Source: Anoplopoma fimbria (Eukaryota > Chordata > Actinopteri > Perciformes > Anoplopomatidae). Taken from it: a DNA stretch of 64,000 nt. A program made the translations under genes and the position numbers. The stretch is from NCBI RefSeq assembly GCF_027596085.1, contig NC_072460.1, positions 5,471,512-5,535,511 of the forward strand. The letters run 5' to 3'. This document shows, piece by piece, positions 1-18,993 of this stretch (its first letter is position 1; each line of letters begins with the position of its first letter). Under the pieces are notes generated by a model. The model saw only the letters and a list, made by a program, of their open reading frames with translations, did not search any database and was not told the origin of the DNA.

Positions 1-20
1 GTCCATGAGTCTTTCTGGTT

Positions 21-3000
21 TTACTGCACATTCTCCATCATCTTGAGGAATTCTGGGAAAGAGAAGCGAGATGGGACGGTGTCATTGAGACGGGAAGTTC
101 AAGTTACAAACTGCACATTATCTTTACAAATACTTGCTGATTTTCATAAATTTCCAGAACAGAAATCTGAACATTGTATAATGCCAGGTTCAAAATCCTT
201 TTGTTGACATATTAGATAGAAAACAAATGCTTTTTACAGAGGGCATTTTGGATATCTCTTTATATCACTTAATAAATCTGGAAAAAAAAACCTCAACAGC
301 CACAAATACTACAAAAATAGTATGATTTTCTATAAATACGGCTATGAATGATACATGAACACAGCCTTCTGTTAAAAACCTTCATAATATAGATAAGAAT
401 GAAACTGGAAAGCTGTGTGTATGGAAGAGCCATATTCACTTCCTAAGACCTTAATGAGAAAACAAAAAAAAACTGGTAACGTAACACCTTCCATCATCAT
501 CATCATCATCATCATCATCCCACACGTACCGTCAAAGTCCAGCATGCCGTCGGTGTTCTTGTCTCCATCCTTCATCAGCTCATCGATCTCATCCTCTGAG
601 ATGGGCTCGCCGGTGCTGCGGATGATGAGGGCGAACTCCTCTCTGTCGATGTATCCATCGCCGTTCCTGCGCAACAACACACAAACGCACAGGATTGCAA
701 ACACGGGCAAATACTATCACACAAGAACATGATCATTACTGCTTGAACCACGCTCTGTACACAGTGACGTCGTGACGTACTTGTCGAACACACGGAAGCA
801 CTCCGCCAACTCTTCCTCGCTCTTGCCGGCCTGGTCCTCCTTTAGCAGCCTCACCATCATGACCAAGAACTCCTCGAAGTCGATGGTACCGCTACCTGAG
901 GGGTTACAAAGGAGCCATGTGACCGATTAACAAAAGGCCCAAATGCCCTGCGCTCCTTTGCGACACACCACATGTGCGACAGGTTTTACGCACAGTTTTA
1001 CGCACGAACAGTAAAAGGGAACACATGGATATAAGTGATTCCCGATCATTATCATATATTCCTTTTTAAGTTTTCAAGTGTTGCAGCAGCTCAACTACAC
1101 AGACACAGACAATAAATACACATACTAAATACAACTACACACTATACAACTACACAGACAATAAATACACATACTATACAACTACACAGACAATAAATAC
1201 ACATACTATACAACTACACAGACAATAAATACACATACTATACAACTACACAGACAATAAATACACATACTATACAACTACACAGACAATAAATACACAT
1301 ACTATACAACTACACAGACAATAAATACACATACTATACAACTACACAGACAATAAATACACATACTATACAACTACACAGACAATAAATACACATACTA
1401 TACAACTAAATACACATACTATACAACTACACAGACAATAAATACACATACTATACAACTACACAGACAATAAATACACATACTATACAACTACACAGAC
1501 AATAAATACACATACTATACAATACACAGACAATAAATACACATACTATACAACAAAATAAAGATAGAATATAATGATTTGTATAATTCAAAGCAAGACC
1601 AAGACGAATTGTCAGCTGATGGGGGTCAATATTCTCTCTTTGCACATGTGTGCCTATAACCAGATGTGGAGCACCTAGAACAGCTGTAATTGCGCACTAA
1701 GTTGCCGTCACGCTGCGTTATCCGTGGCTCACCGTCCTCATCGACCTCCTCGATGATCTCATCCAGCTCCTCTCTCGTCGGGTTCTGGCCCAGCATCCTC
1801 ATCACGGTGCCCAACTCCTTGGTGCTGATATCACCGCCACCGTCGGTGTCGAACATGTCGAAGGCGGCCTTGAACTCTGGAGCAAAAACAGATGAAAAAC
1901 TGTGGCTCATCACTCGAAATATTATATGATATTATCACCACGGTCATAATGTTTCTAATCACTGCTCTTAATGATCAGGAGTTGTGGAATAAGAGGTGAG
2001 GTAGCTGAAAAAAACTATAGGCCTTTTGTCATTTGATTATTACTCAGTTACATTACAAGTACTAAAGTAACGCGTTACTGTAGCCTGTACTCACCAGCCA
2101 GCATTTCCTCGCTCAGGTAGGAGCGGGCCTCTTGTTGGGCGTCAGTCTGGAAGAGAAACAGATCACACCTTCACTACACAGGCCTCATTATCAATCCACT
2201 TAAAACCATTCACACTGAGCCAATATAAAAAGGAATATTACTAACAGCATGTGTAAGTGTTTAAAACATAACCAAAGCTCAAAGGAATGGTGCAGTTCCA
2301 GATAAGATAAGATAAGATAAGATAAGATAAGATAAGATAAGATAAGATAATCCTTTATTAGTAAAGTGCACACAAGAGACATAGTAGAAGAAGACAAGCT
2401 AAAAATACAAAAAATAATAAAAAATGAAAAATAAAAATAAAATAAAACAAGTATTATAAATAAGCAATAAAAAAAAACAGTAGAAAAAACAACAATAACT
2501 GAAATATTATATTTACAGACAGAGAAAAAAAAACTATTTTAACTATTTTTAACTTTTTTATTTTAACTATTATTGCACAGTGTAATGTGTAAAATATAAC
2601 ATAGGAATATTATTTACTGTATGATAAGTGTCGGTGATGACGACATGCTTTCACCAGAGGACGGCTATTTTCAGGCTCAACACATTAAGCTCGCTCTATA
2701 TGGCCTGCAGACACCTAATCCTTGAGAAATCTGTCGCCTCAGCACAATCCGCACCTCCCCAGCTGACCCCCACCCAGATCCCCGTCTCCACTTACCACCA
2801 CCTCCCAGTAATGTATTTGCAGCAGATGACTGACTTTAATCTTTTTATTTTATTATGAATTATATTCAAGTAAAATATGTATGCATATATCAGGTGTTTA
2901 CAATAAAAAAAATTATTATTTGGTGGAGAAAAAAAAAGTCAAGCGATTTGAAGAGAAGCCAACAGATTCACACCCAGTGGATCTGTTGGCAGAAGGAAAC

Positions 3001-3165
3001 ATGCTTCCCAACAACTCAGCTGATTTGTTTTGTAAGACTTTCATATGTCTTGATTACCCCACTCAATAATCATCATTATTGCTTAATATCGAACGGCTGG
3101 TAGAGCGACAGAATTTGAAAAAAAAAAAAAATTGGTTCAATTGGTCAATTTGCTGTTCTTACCAT
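21..3165 (-). CDS. tnnc2: Fast skeletal muscle troponin C, tandem copy 1
   Basis: This is the Ca2+-sensing subunit of the troponin complex on fast muscle thin filaments. Coding exons on the minus strand are 2095-2146, 1733-1876, 781-895, 530-666 and 21-52, all with GT-AG borders and compatible phases. Together with a one-codon first exon (ATG at 3163-3165, inferred) they give 160 residues, the usual troponin C length. All four EF-hands are visible with intact Asp/Asn/Glu ligands: [36 protein letters not shown] and [12 protein letters not shown]. Loop I is of the skeletal, Ca2+-binding type, unlike the defective loop of cardiac troponin C. The protein ends in FLKMMENVQ. The stop lies 20 bases inside the window, so the 3'UTR is outside it. 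A near-identical gene follows upstream at 5042-11082. Identity is very secure. The first exon is supported only by its ATG|gtaaga border. Confidence 0.93.
491..519. repeat. (CAT)n microsatellite next to a splice donor
   Basis: About nine CAT/ATC units lie in the intron just inside the donor site (530|529) of the fifth exon of troponin C copy 1, roughly 10 bases from the exon edge. Confidence 0.95.
1093..1553. repeat. 32-bp minisatellite in troponin C copy 1 intron
   Basis: About 13 head-to-tail copies of a 32-base unit built around cagacaataaatacacat lie in the intron between exons 781-895 and 1733-1876. Most copies are identical. Shortened or variant units occur at both ends and near 1395-1425. 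The array makes up more than half of this intron. Confidence 0.95.
2301..2480 (-). mobile_element. LINE 3' tail remnant with (GATAA)n
   Basis: About ten GATAA units are followed by the complement of an 'aataaaggattatc' tail and A-rich sequence. On the minus strand this reads as the 3' end of a fish non-LTR retrotransposon that ends in a short tandem tail. Only the tail is recognisable. It lies in the first intron of troponin C copy 1. Confidence 0.5.
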
Positions 3166-3179
3166 GTTTGTGAATTTGC

Positions 3180-3330
3180 TTTTTCCCTCCTCAGTTATCC
3201 AAGGAAACAGAAAAAAAAGCCCAAAAGGAGTGGTCAATCCGTGTGCACCCCAACAGAGAGACTAGACGCAAAGTGAAGATTCAGAGACACTTTAAACGGG
3301 ACGGACAGGTCCCGCCCCCCGCCTCTCCCA
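3180..3330 (-). promoter_or_regulatory. Candidate promoter of troponin C copy 1
   Basis: Upstream of the inferred start codon, read on the minus strand, there is a GC box (the complement of cccgccccccgcc, 3311-3323). About 15 bases nearer the gene is a TTTAAA motif at 3291-3296, which could act as a weak TATA box. A start site about 30 bases further on would leave a roughly 100-base 5'UTR before the ATG. This is inference from motif order only. Confidence 0.35.
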
Positions 3331-4701
3331 GGCCTCCAGATTTAGTATCCTGAACTTTTAGGGTTCTGGGGCTACTGCAAGCCAATCACACTTTGGAGAG
3401 GAAAAGCACCTTGTTTCTTTGAGTTGCTTGTGGTTGGAAAAGTAAAAGTTGTAAACTCTGAGTTTGTTTTTTTCTGTCTGACCCTGGTCAAGGTACAGGA
3501 ATCTACAGGAAACAATGGAGATGCAGCTTTTGAGGAGAATGCAAAGAGAATATTTCACTGCCTGTCTTGTGGTTTTGTTAGGACTGAGATGATCAGGAGG
3601 TGGGGCGTGAGGAAGAAGTGTGACATTCTGTGAAAGAATCCACATTGAACAGCAGAATACATTCACAAAAATCCAATGAATGCCTTATGTTTCTCCCTAT
3701 ATGGCCTCTATATCTCCTAAAAGAACCAACATTTAAAAAGATATAACACTTAAACTAAAGGTCTTAGGCCTTGTAAATATGAGACATTGGTCGGGGAGCA
3801 TCAGATTTTAAAGCAGGCGATGGGTTTTGTTATGATGGCGTTTCAATCTAGGCGTGTAATCCAAAACCGGGTCAAACCCCCCTTCTCTCTCTCCCTCCAC
3901 TCCCTTTCGCTGTGAATAGCAGGCAGATTTTTAGGCTGAGAGGGTGTACAGGAACAAGCACTCGCTCATCCCGATGCAACATTGCCCGATGAACTCAACC
4001 CGATGCTCCTTATACGGTGGCCGCTTCCTGGAGGGAGGGGCCCGAGGCAAGACACATCAAAGGAGGATAGGATGCTGAGGAGGGGAGCAGCCATGAAGGA
4101 AGGGGAGGGATGTTGGCTTTTTGAGATGTGTGGTGGGGGGCCTGCAGGCTATATACCCAGAGGGAGACCTGCATGTTCCAAAGGGAGAATCAGTTCTGTG
4201 ACCGCAAAGAGCCTCTAATGCTGGCCGGCTGCTTGGCTTCACCTCCGGCAGTGGGGATGAGCCACTGGCGGCCTTCATTTCTGAGCTGGGAGACCACGAG
4301 AAGATTGATGACAGACGGAAAACAAGTTGGGAGGCTATACATTTAAACTACATGACTGAAAATGTCCTCCGATCTGACAGGGAGATGGGACACAGCCCTG
4401 TCTATGCAAAAAGAGGCAGCTCAGAGCGCAGCGTGGAGGCTGGTTTGAAGTTTAGGACTGGAATAGGGAGATAAGACCAAGAATCTGTGTATGGAAAGGT
4501 AGAATGTTGGCGGGTGTAGAAAGTGCATGTGCTTGTGTGTAGGTGTGTGTGTGATCCCTTCATGTGTGGTTGTGTATTTGAGAGTCCTAAGGACAGACAG
4601 ACAAGCTTTTAAGAAAATAATGAAAAACAGACACAAATCGATAAGATGTGTCGGGCGTGCACGGCAGAATAACTGGCAAAGATGTACAAGGAGAAAGTGG
4701 A

Positions 4702-4707
4702 TTTATT
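4702..4707 (-). terminator. Candidate polyadenylation signal of troponin C copy 2
   Basis: The plus-strand sequence tttatt is AATAAA on the minus strand, about 335 bases after the copy 2 stop codon, a reasonable troponin C 3'UTR length. It lies before the inferred promoter of copy 1, so the two genes would be separate transcription units. Confidence 0.4.
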
Positions 4708-5041
4708 TAGAAAGCACAGATCAGGGTGGAGCAGGTATTAAGTTTGGAGGAGGAGGAAGGTGGGGGTGGGGTTAAGCTAAGTGGTGTAGCATTTCTGGAG
4801 AAGCAGCAGCTGCAAAAGGGACAGCTGGCTCAACGGAGGCGAGTCTTCGTCTTCGTCTTAAAAGGATGGAACGGATATTTATAGAATTCCTCACCGAGCC
4901 ACTTGGTTTCATATGAGAAGAGGATGGGGGGGGGGGGGGGGATTTATAGCATTTAGTTTTCTCCAAGCAGTTTCTAGTCAATCAGCGTGCTTTGTATTCT
5001 CTCTGAGGGAGGGTGACCAAGGAATGTAGAGTTAGCCCTCG

Positions 5042-11082
<6,041 letters not shown>

Positions 11083-13815
11083 GGCGGCTGGCTTTGTTGA
11101 ACAACAGACACCAGTAGAAAACGGCAGACGTCGGGGAAAGTCTCTCTGCAACACAGTTCAGGCGGCTTTACTCCCCTCCATAAGTACCCTCTCATCCCGC
11201 TACACTTTTAGTGAAAATGATCAGGATTGGGCAAGGGGCCCCCCTCCTCAGACAAGAGACAACCAATCAAATCTGACTTTAGTTTGTGCCCCCTTACAGT
11301 CCCCTGATGGACACCCCCTTGTGTGGCACTCTCCCCAATCCCCCATATTTAGATAACAGGCAAGCTTAGTGACATTTATTAAAAAAAAGAAAAGAAAACA
11401 GTGCAGGCATCAGGCAGCTGGAAGCTATTTTGGCAGAGGATCAACTGAGCATCTCAGTGCAGACGGACAGTTGATTTCACATGCTGCGCGAGATCAGGAG
11501 TGCACGCTCACACACATCACATGCACTAACACACACACACACAGATTAACACCTCACAGCATGCACAGATTCTCTGATCCATTCGCAGTGTCCGTTAACA
11601 CATCTATCTGGCTGTCTCTCTGTCTTCACTGCTGCAGACTTGCCCTTGCACTTAAGACATCTGTAACTCAAGAGGTGTGCAAATGTACTTGTGATCTCAC
11701 ACAGCTGTACTCCCTTCTTTAACTATTTTACCTGTTGGTTTCTCTCCCTGTCAACAGGTAAACAAACAAAACCCTCTTATATTTGTTTAGACCAGGGGTT
11801 CCCAAACTTTTTTATGCGACAGCCCCCTAAACAGCATTTTGAGATAAGTCTTTTGAGATAAGTCTTTACAAATCCCTTAACTTCCATTAGATTCACTATT
11901 TCTTTTTTCCATTATAAGCATAGTTTGTCAGTTTAGTGTAACGACATTCAACATGCATTGTGTGTGCGTCTGTGTGTTTTTGTCTGCTTGTCAGGTCTAA
12001 AAAAAAAATACATTTTTTGGGAGTTAGCATTAGCTAGCTAGATGCTTGCAACTAACTTAACAGAAGCAGTTTACATTTCAATTACAAGGGAAACGTATTT
12101 TCTGCCTGATTACGGTCTTAAACACAGGGGTTTAAATTGTAACAGAACACAACAGAAACGCACCAAAACTACTTGGTTATGTTTAGGGAACAAAACCATT
12201 TTGTTTGGTTAAATTGGCTTATTTTAAGTATGTTTGTTATGTTATTTCAGTTAAGGAAGTGAGTTATGCAGCCGCTGCGTCAGGAAGGGCATCCGGCGTA
12301 AAATGTCACAAATTTTGCAAAAACTGCAATGTTGACTCAATGATGGCACTAGATGGAGATCTGAAGGATCCCTTACGTTTTTACTATTCTTTTTGAGGGA
12401 TACATGAATGTCTGAGCCAAAGTTTATGGACTTCCATGGAGTAGTGGGTGAGACACTTTAGTTAGAACCAAAGTGGTGAACTGACCAACATCCCTTGTGT
12501 GGGCCACAAAACAAACACGATAAAAAAACAAGAATGAGACGTTTTATTTGTAGGTTAAAGCACTCTAGTATCAAATGCACCCTCGCAAGGATTCCTTTTT
12601 CCACTATAGACCACCAGGTCAGCTGACAGACGTGTCAATCCGGGAGTCTCTGCTGTTCTATGTTCCACACTCTGGAATTTTAAGCAGTAAGGCTCTGCAG
12701 TTTCCCAATTCTTTCTCTGGAAATCTATTTATGCCCTGCAAACTGTCTCATTGGCATGGAAACAAGAGCAGCTGTGGTATAGCCGTCATACTGAAGAGAA
12801 AGTCGGCCTTTTGGCAAGAGCTCCAGAAGGCCTACCCCTAGCATTGAAAAGTACCCAATGCAGTTCTGTACAAACTGCAAGAGTACATTATTGGCTGCGC
12901 ACAGTGGAAGTGCCTGATATAAAGGATCATATTAAAATGGCCAGATAGCAATATGCAGTAGCTGGCAGACAATGTGTCAAAGTCCGCCATAAGGCCGGCA
13001 GCCTGCACTTGTGCGCACTGACAACCTTGCATTTAGTTCCTAAAAGGTATCTGACAACCAATAAATATGTTATATTACCGCAATGCAGTCCTTGTGTTTT
13101 GTGTTTACTAGTGTTGTTGTACACTTTTTTGAATAAACTATGCTTTGGTGGATATTGGGAGACAAACCTGAATTTTTCTGAGGCTCTGTCCATGGCGTTG
13201 AAATAACAGTCATCCATCCTGGTGAACCCAGGAAAACGCTTATTGCTAAATGATATATCTCGTTGGGTTACTAAGCTAGTGGAATAGAGGCTAGCTCGGA
13301 TGTAATGTCAGCACTTTGGTTCTGTATGTAAATAACAATATGATTAATATGAATAACATAAATTCCTTAATTGTCATCTGGAAATAATCAAATTAAAGTG
13401 GCAGTTTAATGCAGTTGCAGTTTAATGGTCACTAGAGAACGGAAAGGTGTTAAAATAAGGTGAAAGAACCACCAAATCACAATGTTCAATATCACAATCT
13501 TAAATATCTAGCGGACACAGAACAACATTGGCATTTATTTGGAATCTGTCTCGGCCATCTAGTGAACGAAAGTCACCATCCTTTTAGCCCCATTTTACTC
13601 ATCACCAGAAGAAAATATATTTTGTTTTAAGCTGCAGAATGCTCTAACTTTTACACTGATAAAGGGAAGTTCAATCTGTTTTAATCTTGTAGAATTCAAT
13701 TAATCTTGAGGGAGGGATGTATAGTCCATTAGTCTCAAACATGTTGAGAGGAATGAAATAAGTTGCATTTTGTTAAAGAAGTTATTTTTTAAGCATAGCA
13801 CTCCAGGTATTTATA
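11083..13815. other. Intergenic, no gene recognised
   Basis: Upstream side of troponin C copy 2. A TAAATA-like motif near 11349-11354 on the minus strand may belong to its promoter, but I could not place a convincing start site. I saw no conserved exon on either strand. A dispersed-repeat piece is at about 12258-12312. Confidence 0.5.
12258..12312. repeat. Fragment of dispersed teleost repeat
   Basis: The motif gtcaggaagggcatccggc followed by gtaaaa is one I recognise as recurring widely in fish genomes. Only about 50 bases are alignable by eye, and the family is not assigned. Confidence 0.4.
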
Positions 13816-14048
13816 CAGTACCAGTCAAAAGTTTGGACACACCTTCTCATTCAACTACTTTGAAGAATCTAAAATATAAAACATATTCTGGTTTGTTGAG
13901 CATTTGTTTGTTTACCACATAATTCCATATGTGTTCCTTCATAGTTTGGATGTCTTCAATATTAATCTACAATGTAGAAAAAAATAAAAATAAAAATAAA
14001 GAAAAACCATTGAATGAGAAGGTGTGTCCAAACTTTTGACTGGTACTG
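13816..14048. mobile_element. 233-bp Tc1/mariner-type MITE, copy 1
   Basis: Terminal inverted repeats of 39 bases match perfectly, beginning CAGTACCAGTCAAAAGTTTG and ending with the exact complement. TA lies on both sides (13814-13815 and 14049-14050), as expected for a Tc1/mariner target duplication. There is no coding capacity, so it is non-autonomous. A second copy of the same length is at 44693-44925 and is nearly identical, which points to recent activity. Confidence 0.9.
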
Positions 14049-14415
14049 TAGATAGGTAGGGCCAGAATTAACGTTCAGGGGAGCAGTTCATAACTAGAAC
14101 CCAGAAATATCTGACGCCTTATTTATGTGAACAGTTATTAGTGGTACAATCAATTGGTACCAAATCACACAATCCAAACCGTCCGAAACAAATAAATTAA
14201 ATATTAGAAAACAAGTATTTTTTCATATTACGTACAATAGATCATTTTCAACTTTCTCTTTCAGTTGACTCAGTTCTAAGTTCTCATTTTAACTCAGTTA
14301 GGCCTTTTCAAGAGTTTAGTTCGTCCTTCTCGATAGAATTTACAGTAACACAAACCATTTGCATTATCAATCATCACAAAATAAATAGAAAAATAAAATA
14401 AATTCACTATTGAAT

Positions 14416-14703
14416 CATTACATTACAGTCATTTAGCAGACGCTTTTATCCAAAGCGACTTACAATCAGTAGTATATTACATATCATTCACCCATTCACA
14501 CACTGATGACAGGCTACCATCAAGGTGCCACCATCAGACTCTAACTAACATTCATTCAACATCCAGTCCACACCGATGGCAAGCCTTCAGGAGCAACTTA
14601 GGGTTAAGTATCTTGCCCAAGGACACATCGACTGCTGAAGCCGGGTATCAAACCACCGACCCTCTGGAGAACTACCTTGCTCTCCACTACGCCACAGCCA
14701 CCC
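14416..14703. repeat. Dispersed teleost repeat, copy A
   Basis: Begins cattacagtcatttagcaga and runs to a ccacagccaccc end. The same family occurs at 21605-21905 (copy B) and 45560-45776 (copy D), and in a longer variant at 39145-39710 (copy C). It is a very common short interspersed sequence in teleosts; I do not assign a family name. Confidence 0.8.
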
Positions 14704-15104
14704 ATCAAGGCCCAAAACCCTGAATTAGATGACTATATTATCAATAAACTTCAATTTTACAACTCGGCGTGTAATCAGTCCCTTTGTTAAGCCCTTTATA
14801 AGTCCCAAAGAGCTCCAATTTGGGTTGCATCAAAATACTGAAGGTTAAGTCGCACCACAGTCCAGGCGTGTAACAAAATGACGTGACGATGACTGGCGCC
14901 TGATTACAGGTTAATTGAATTTGAACCGCACCCTAAAAAATCAAATGTACAGGAAAATATATGGCATTTAATTCAGTCCGTAAACCAAATGGCAGCAAAA
15001 TATCTAAAACCTTACTTAAATTTGATATAGAATTATTGTACTAATTTGAGGCTTAATTTGATTAGTCTGCTAATGTCTTTAAAGATAGTGGTGTTTTTTT
15101 GTGA

Positions 15105-15170
15105 TTGTTACTCGTCATTTTTAGTTTTTTTGCAATGACGATAAAAGCATTCTATTCTATAGCTGTTCAG
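15105..15170 (+). mobile_element. Possible LINE 3' tail
   Basis: The sequence ttgcaatgacgataaaagca followed by ttctattctat has the form of a fish LINE 3' end with a short tandem tail. No upstream LINE coding sequence is visible. Confidence 0.4.
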
Positions 15171-16423
15171 TTCTACAGAGATGCTAGCATGGATTTTTAG
15201 TCTTTAGTGTGGAACAGCAAAGGGATGTTTTACTTTTCCTCATGTGTGCGTGATATGGGGCAAGGCAGTGCATAAGGCATTCAATGCATTATTTATTTAA
15301 TTAAAAATAAATACAGTGGCGCAATTATTTGAGTAAGTATGACAAATCTGGTCTCTAACCGTTTCAGTGTGGCTATCCGCCATAACAGAAAAACCCAAGA
15401 CCAGTTAATCATTCATTAAGAAAATACACATTAATGCACCAGTGGGGTTTACCTGCTCTCAGCATTTAGTTTCTAATAACACACATGTTCTTCTATTCAC
15501 TTCCTTTCCCCTCCCCTTTCACTTTCCTCCCTTGTCCCATTATATCCATCACACTCTACACCTTTTATTCCTGCCCCTCTACACAACACTCCTTTTTTTA
15601 TCACCCTTCCACTGTTCTACCCGTTTTGATCCTCACCATCTCCTCTTTCCATCTTAACCTCCTCTCACCCCTCTCTGTCATCACCCCTGCCTTCCCCCTT
15701 AGGGCCACAGAGTGAGTTCAGCTTCCATGGCGTCCAACTTGTATCACTGCCTTCATTGAGTGACAGCACCAGCTGATGCTCTGCCCGGCTCAAGAGTTTT
15801 CTCCGGTTAGATGAGAGAAACATGTTTGAAGTGTGACGCAACTTTGGTTTGCCGAGATCAAAATGAAAGACCAGGAGGAAATCTCTTGTCCTCCTTCTAC
15901 TATTTTAATTTTTTCTCTTTCTTTCTTCTCCTCTTTCCACCTTCTTTTCCTCTATACCCCCTTCTATTCCTGGACATTCCCTGGAGGAGCAGCTGAGCCA
16001 TGTAGACAAACACACCCTATATAAGGCTGGGGGTATGCAATCACTCCTCCCCCTCCGACCATCTATCCCTCTATCCTGATCCCTCCTTCGCTCCTCTCAT
16101 GCCTCTCGCTGCCCTTCTTCTGTCCCCTCCAGCTCCATTATGCCAACAAACATGTCATTCTAAGTCAAACAATGTTAAATGTTGAAGCCGGTGGTCCTGC
16201 GCCTCTTTTATAAGCGTTAATGTTCAGCGGTATTTATTATTAAAATTGCAAAACATTAATTCACTTATAAGAATAGAGAAAGATATTGTTGTGGTTTGTC
16301 CTCTTATAATGCAAAAAATATCTGGTTGTTGTACCCAGTACAGCAGAAAAGCAGTGGATTTTTCAAGATAGACAATCTTATAGCACTTAATGATGGTGAT
16401 AGATCTAATGTGAATAAGGTGAA

Positions 16424-16526
<103 letters not shown>

Positions 16527-17224
16527 CGTGTGTTTCCAGTTGAACTGTGTACTTGTGTGTATTGCGTTGGAGAGAGAGGCGAGTGTGCTGTGTGGCCTCC
16601 AACGGGAACTTCTTAATGCACTCAGATGTACGTTGTGAACTCAACTGTTGTGGTGAAGTACCCTACTGCCAGCCAGTGGACCTTATTTTTGTTAAAAAAT
16701 GTATTTAACCATCTGGACTTAGTGCTGCACTGCTCCCCACAAAGCTTGGACTCCAGGGTGATCCCCCTCCGCCTCTCTGAGTGTCCCCCATACCAAGCCA
16801 GAAACGAAAAGGCGAGGAGGCTCACTATATGGCAGATGTGAAAGCTGGGGAGGATGGGAGGGTCAATGTTCAGGTTTTGCAGTGGTTTGTGTGTTGCCGT
16901 TGAAAGTCAGGAACGCAGTTGATGGTGGACCAGAGGTACTTGTAGGTGCTAACCCTTTCCACAGCCTCTTTTTTGTGCGTTATCTTGTTGGATAAGGCAT
17001 GAAGGTCTAAAAATCGTATTTTGAAAATCATTTAAATTGGGTTTTCATTTTTGGTCTTTTTGTTGTATTCTTTGAAACATATGAATAAGGCATAATTCCT
17101 GCTGTCTCTGGGGCAGGGGTAGAGGCTGGAACCCTTGCACTGCATTTACCAGTCTTTAACACCAGGTGTCAGTCTGACCCTGTTAGTCACTCGGTAAAGA
17201 GATACTGACTTGTTCAGATGAAAA

Positions 17225-18180
17225 AAACAACTCCAGGGCTCCTGTTCCTCAAAGCAGGCTCAGTGAGTTAAATAACCCCAAGATGAGGTCAACTTTAAGT
17301 TCCAGAAAGAGCCGTAACTTAAACTCTGGGTCGGTTGCCGGGGTAACTGACTCTGTGAACCTAACCTTTCTTACAGAGACAGGGACACTGTTCTTTTTCC
17401 TAATTTATTTAGTCTTTATCAAAGGTTTGCTGTATGTCAGAATCTAAATCCAGGTTCACACTCAGCTCAGAATAAAACTTCTGCATGTCCTCCTTTTTGC
17501 AAGGGGGAGTTCATCTTTTATTATCATTTTTGACGCTGTGCCTTTGTGCACACAGTTGATGTCAGCTGTCACCAATGGCTCACAACTCCTATAATGTGGG
17601 AGATTTCTATTTCTGAGTGAAAAGGACCAAGATCCAAATAGATGTCTACAATTTAAAAATCCACTGTATTTTAACCTTTAAATCACCAAACACATTATGA
17701 CTGGATCAGATTATGAGTTTACAGTCATGTGACTATTTCTTTGTAATTTTCATCTTTAGAGTGCTTCTGTGTTTTGTCCTTGTCAGATTAAAGCTGAACA
17801 AATATATTTAATATGTTATGTAGGCTACATCCTTATACAATGTCAGATTCCACCACTTTATCGTCCATTAAGGTAATATAAGTACGAAAGATACAGATTC
17901 AAATGTATTGACTCTTTCCTCGCTCTGACTCAAGCTGTTTTTTAAAGTCCCTATATAGCCTTGATGCATTAACAGCTCAACCGACTCAAATGGATTAAAA
18001 TGGAGGCCCCGCCTTTTACTTATCTGTTGCCATGGTGAATCGGAACACCAGGGCTCCATTGATGGTGGCTTTTTACATTGAAACTCAGAGTTGACTGAAC
18101 AAAATTTGATCAACTGTTCTGGAAGTTTACCATCTCTGGTTTAGTCAACGCAAATTTCAGAGTTCCAATTTTTTTCTTCT
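17225..18180. repeat. Probable decayed transposon sequence
   Basis: Segments such as ctcctgttcctcaaagcagg, gttgccggggtaactga and gttgccatggtgaatcgg resemble parts of common fish DNA-transposon-derived repeats. I could not define the ends or a target duplication, so the boundaries are approximate. Confidence 0.3.
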
Positions 18181-18578
18181 GCCTGTGAACTTTTTCCCCT
18201 GCAGGAAAATCAGACAAACGCACTCTGAATGTTGTTTCTATATGACATGGAAAAAGGGAAAAGAAGGGAGTCACGACAACCATACTAACAAGTGTGTCCC
18301 AATTCCAGAATTGTATACTCTATATACTAACTTACTTAGTATACTGTTTCTACTGTTAGTATGCATAAGAAATATGCATACTCAGTAGATGTACTGATGC
18401 AATTTTGACTTTTCAATGTCACTGCCAATTAAATTATTAGAATCAATACAAATTACCCGCCACAAACTATAGGTGTGCTGGTCTCAACTTTTCTCAGCAT
18501 TCCATGAAGTGGTGGAGCAACATTAAATGTCCTAAGCCATTTTTAAGTGCTCATTAACGACATAACTATACTTTCTTT

Positions 18579-18696
18579 TTTTAAAGAAAACAAAACGAAA
18601 ATATGGAGGAAATATGTGTAATATTGTTTGAGAAAAATAACTGGACATGATTTTTTTTTGACATTTCTGATTTATGCTGAAACTAAGGTGACTAGA
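18579..18696. repeat. Local direct duplication unit 1, first copy
   Basis: About 118 bases (aaaacgaaaatatggagg through gctgaaactaaggtgacta) are repeated almost exactly at 19224-19358. The second copy differs mainly by a longer T-run. The first copy abuts arm unit 2 (18695-18993). Confidence 0.9.
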
Positions 18697-18993
18697 GGAA
18701 TACAAAGAGTATATACAGAGAGAGAGCATTGCACACAACCTGCAGCCTCAAGGTCCTGAACTGGAGTTATGTTGTGTGCTGTCAAGCATCATCTACAGAG
18801 TGACATGATAAAGAATAAAGCTGTAAAAGAAAGAAAATGTGAAATAAATAATAAAAGAGAAATAAATAAAAGAATATATAAGATAAAAAATAACAATGCA
18901 CAGGATTATGTATATATGCACTGAATGAATTTGTAAGACATAACACTACAATATTAATGTTTTCGCAAGATGCATCTAAAGCTTTTGACCGAA
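18695..18993. repeat. Receptor-flanking duplication arm, left copy
   Basis: About 299 bases starting gaggaatacaaagagtatat and ending at a reverse-transcriptase-like motif that translates as DASKAFDR (18969-18992, plus strand). The same sequence recurs at 21583-22171, where it is split by a 301-base repeat. The two arms bracket the receptor gene in direct orientation. Confidence 0.9.

Noticed and set aside
1093..1553. Regularly spaced repeats that could suggest a CRISPR array
   Set aside because: The units are contiguous 32-base tandem copies with no unique spacers, in an intron of a vertebrate gene.
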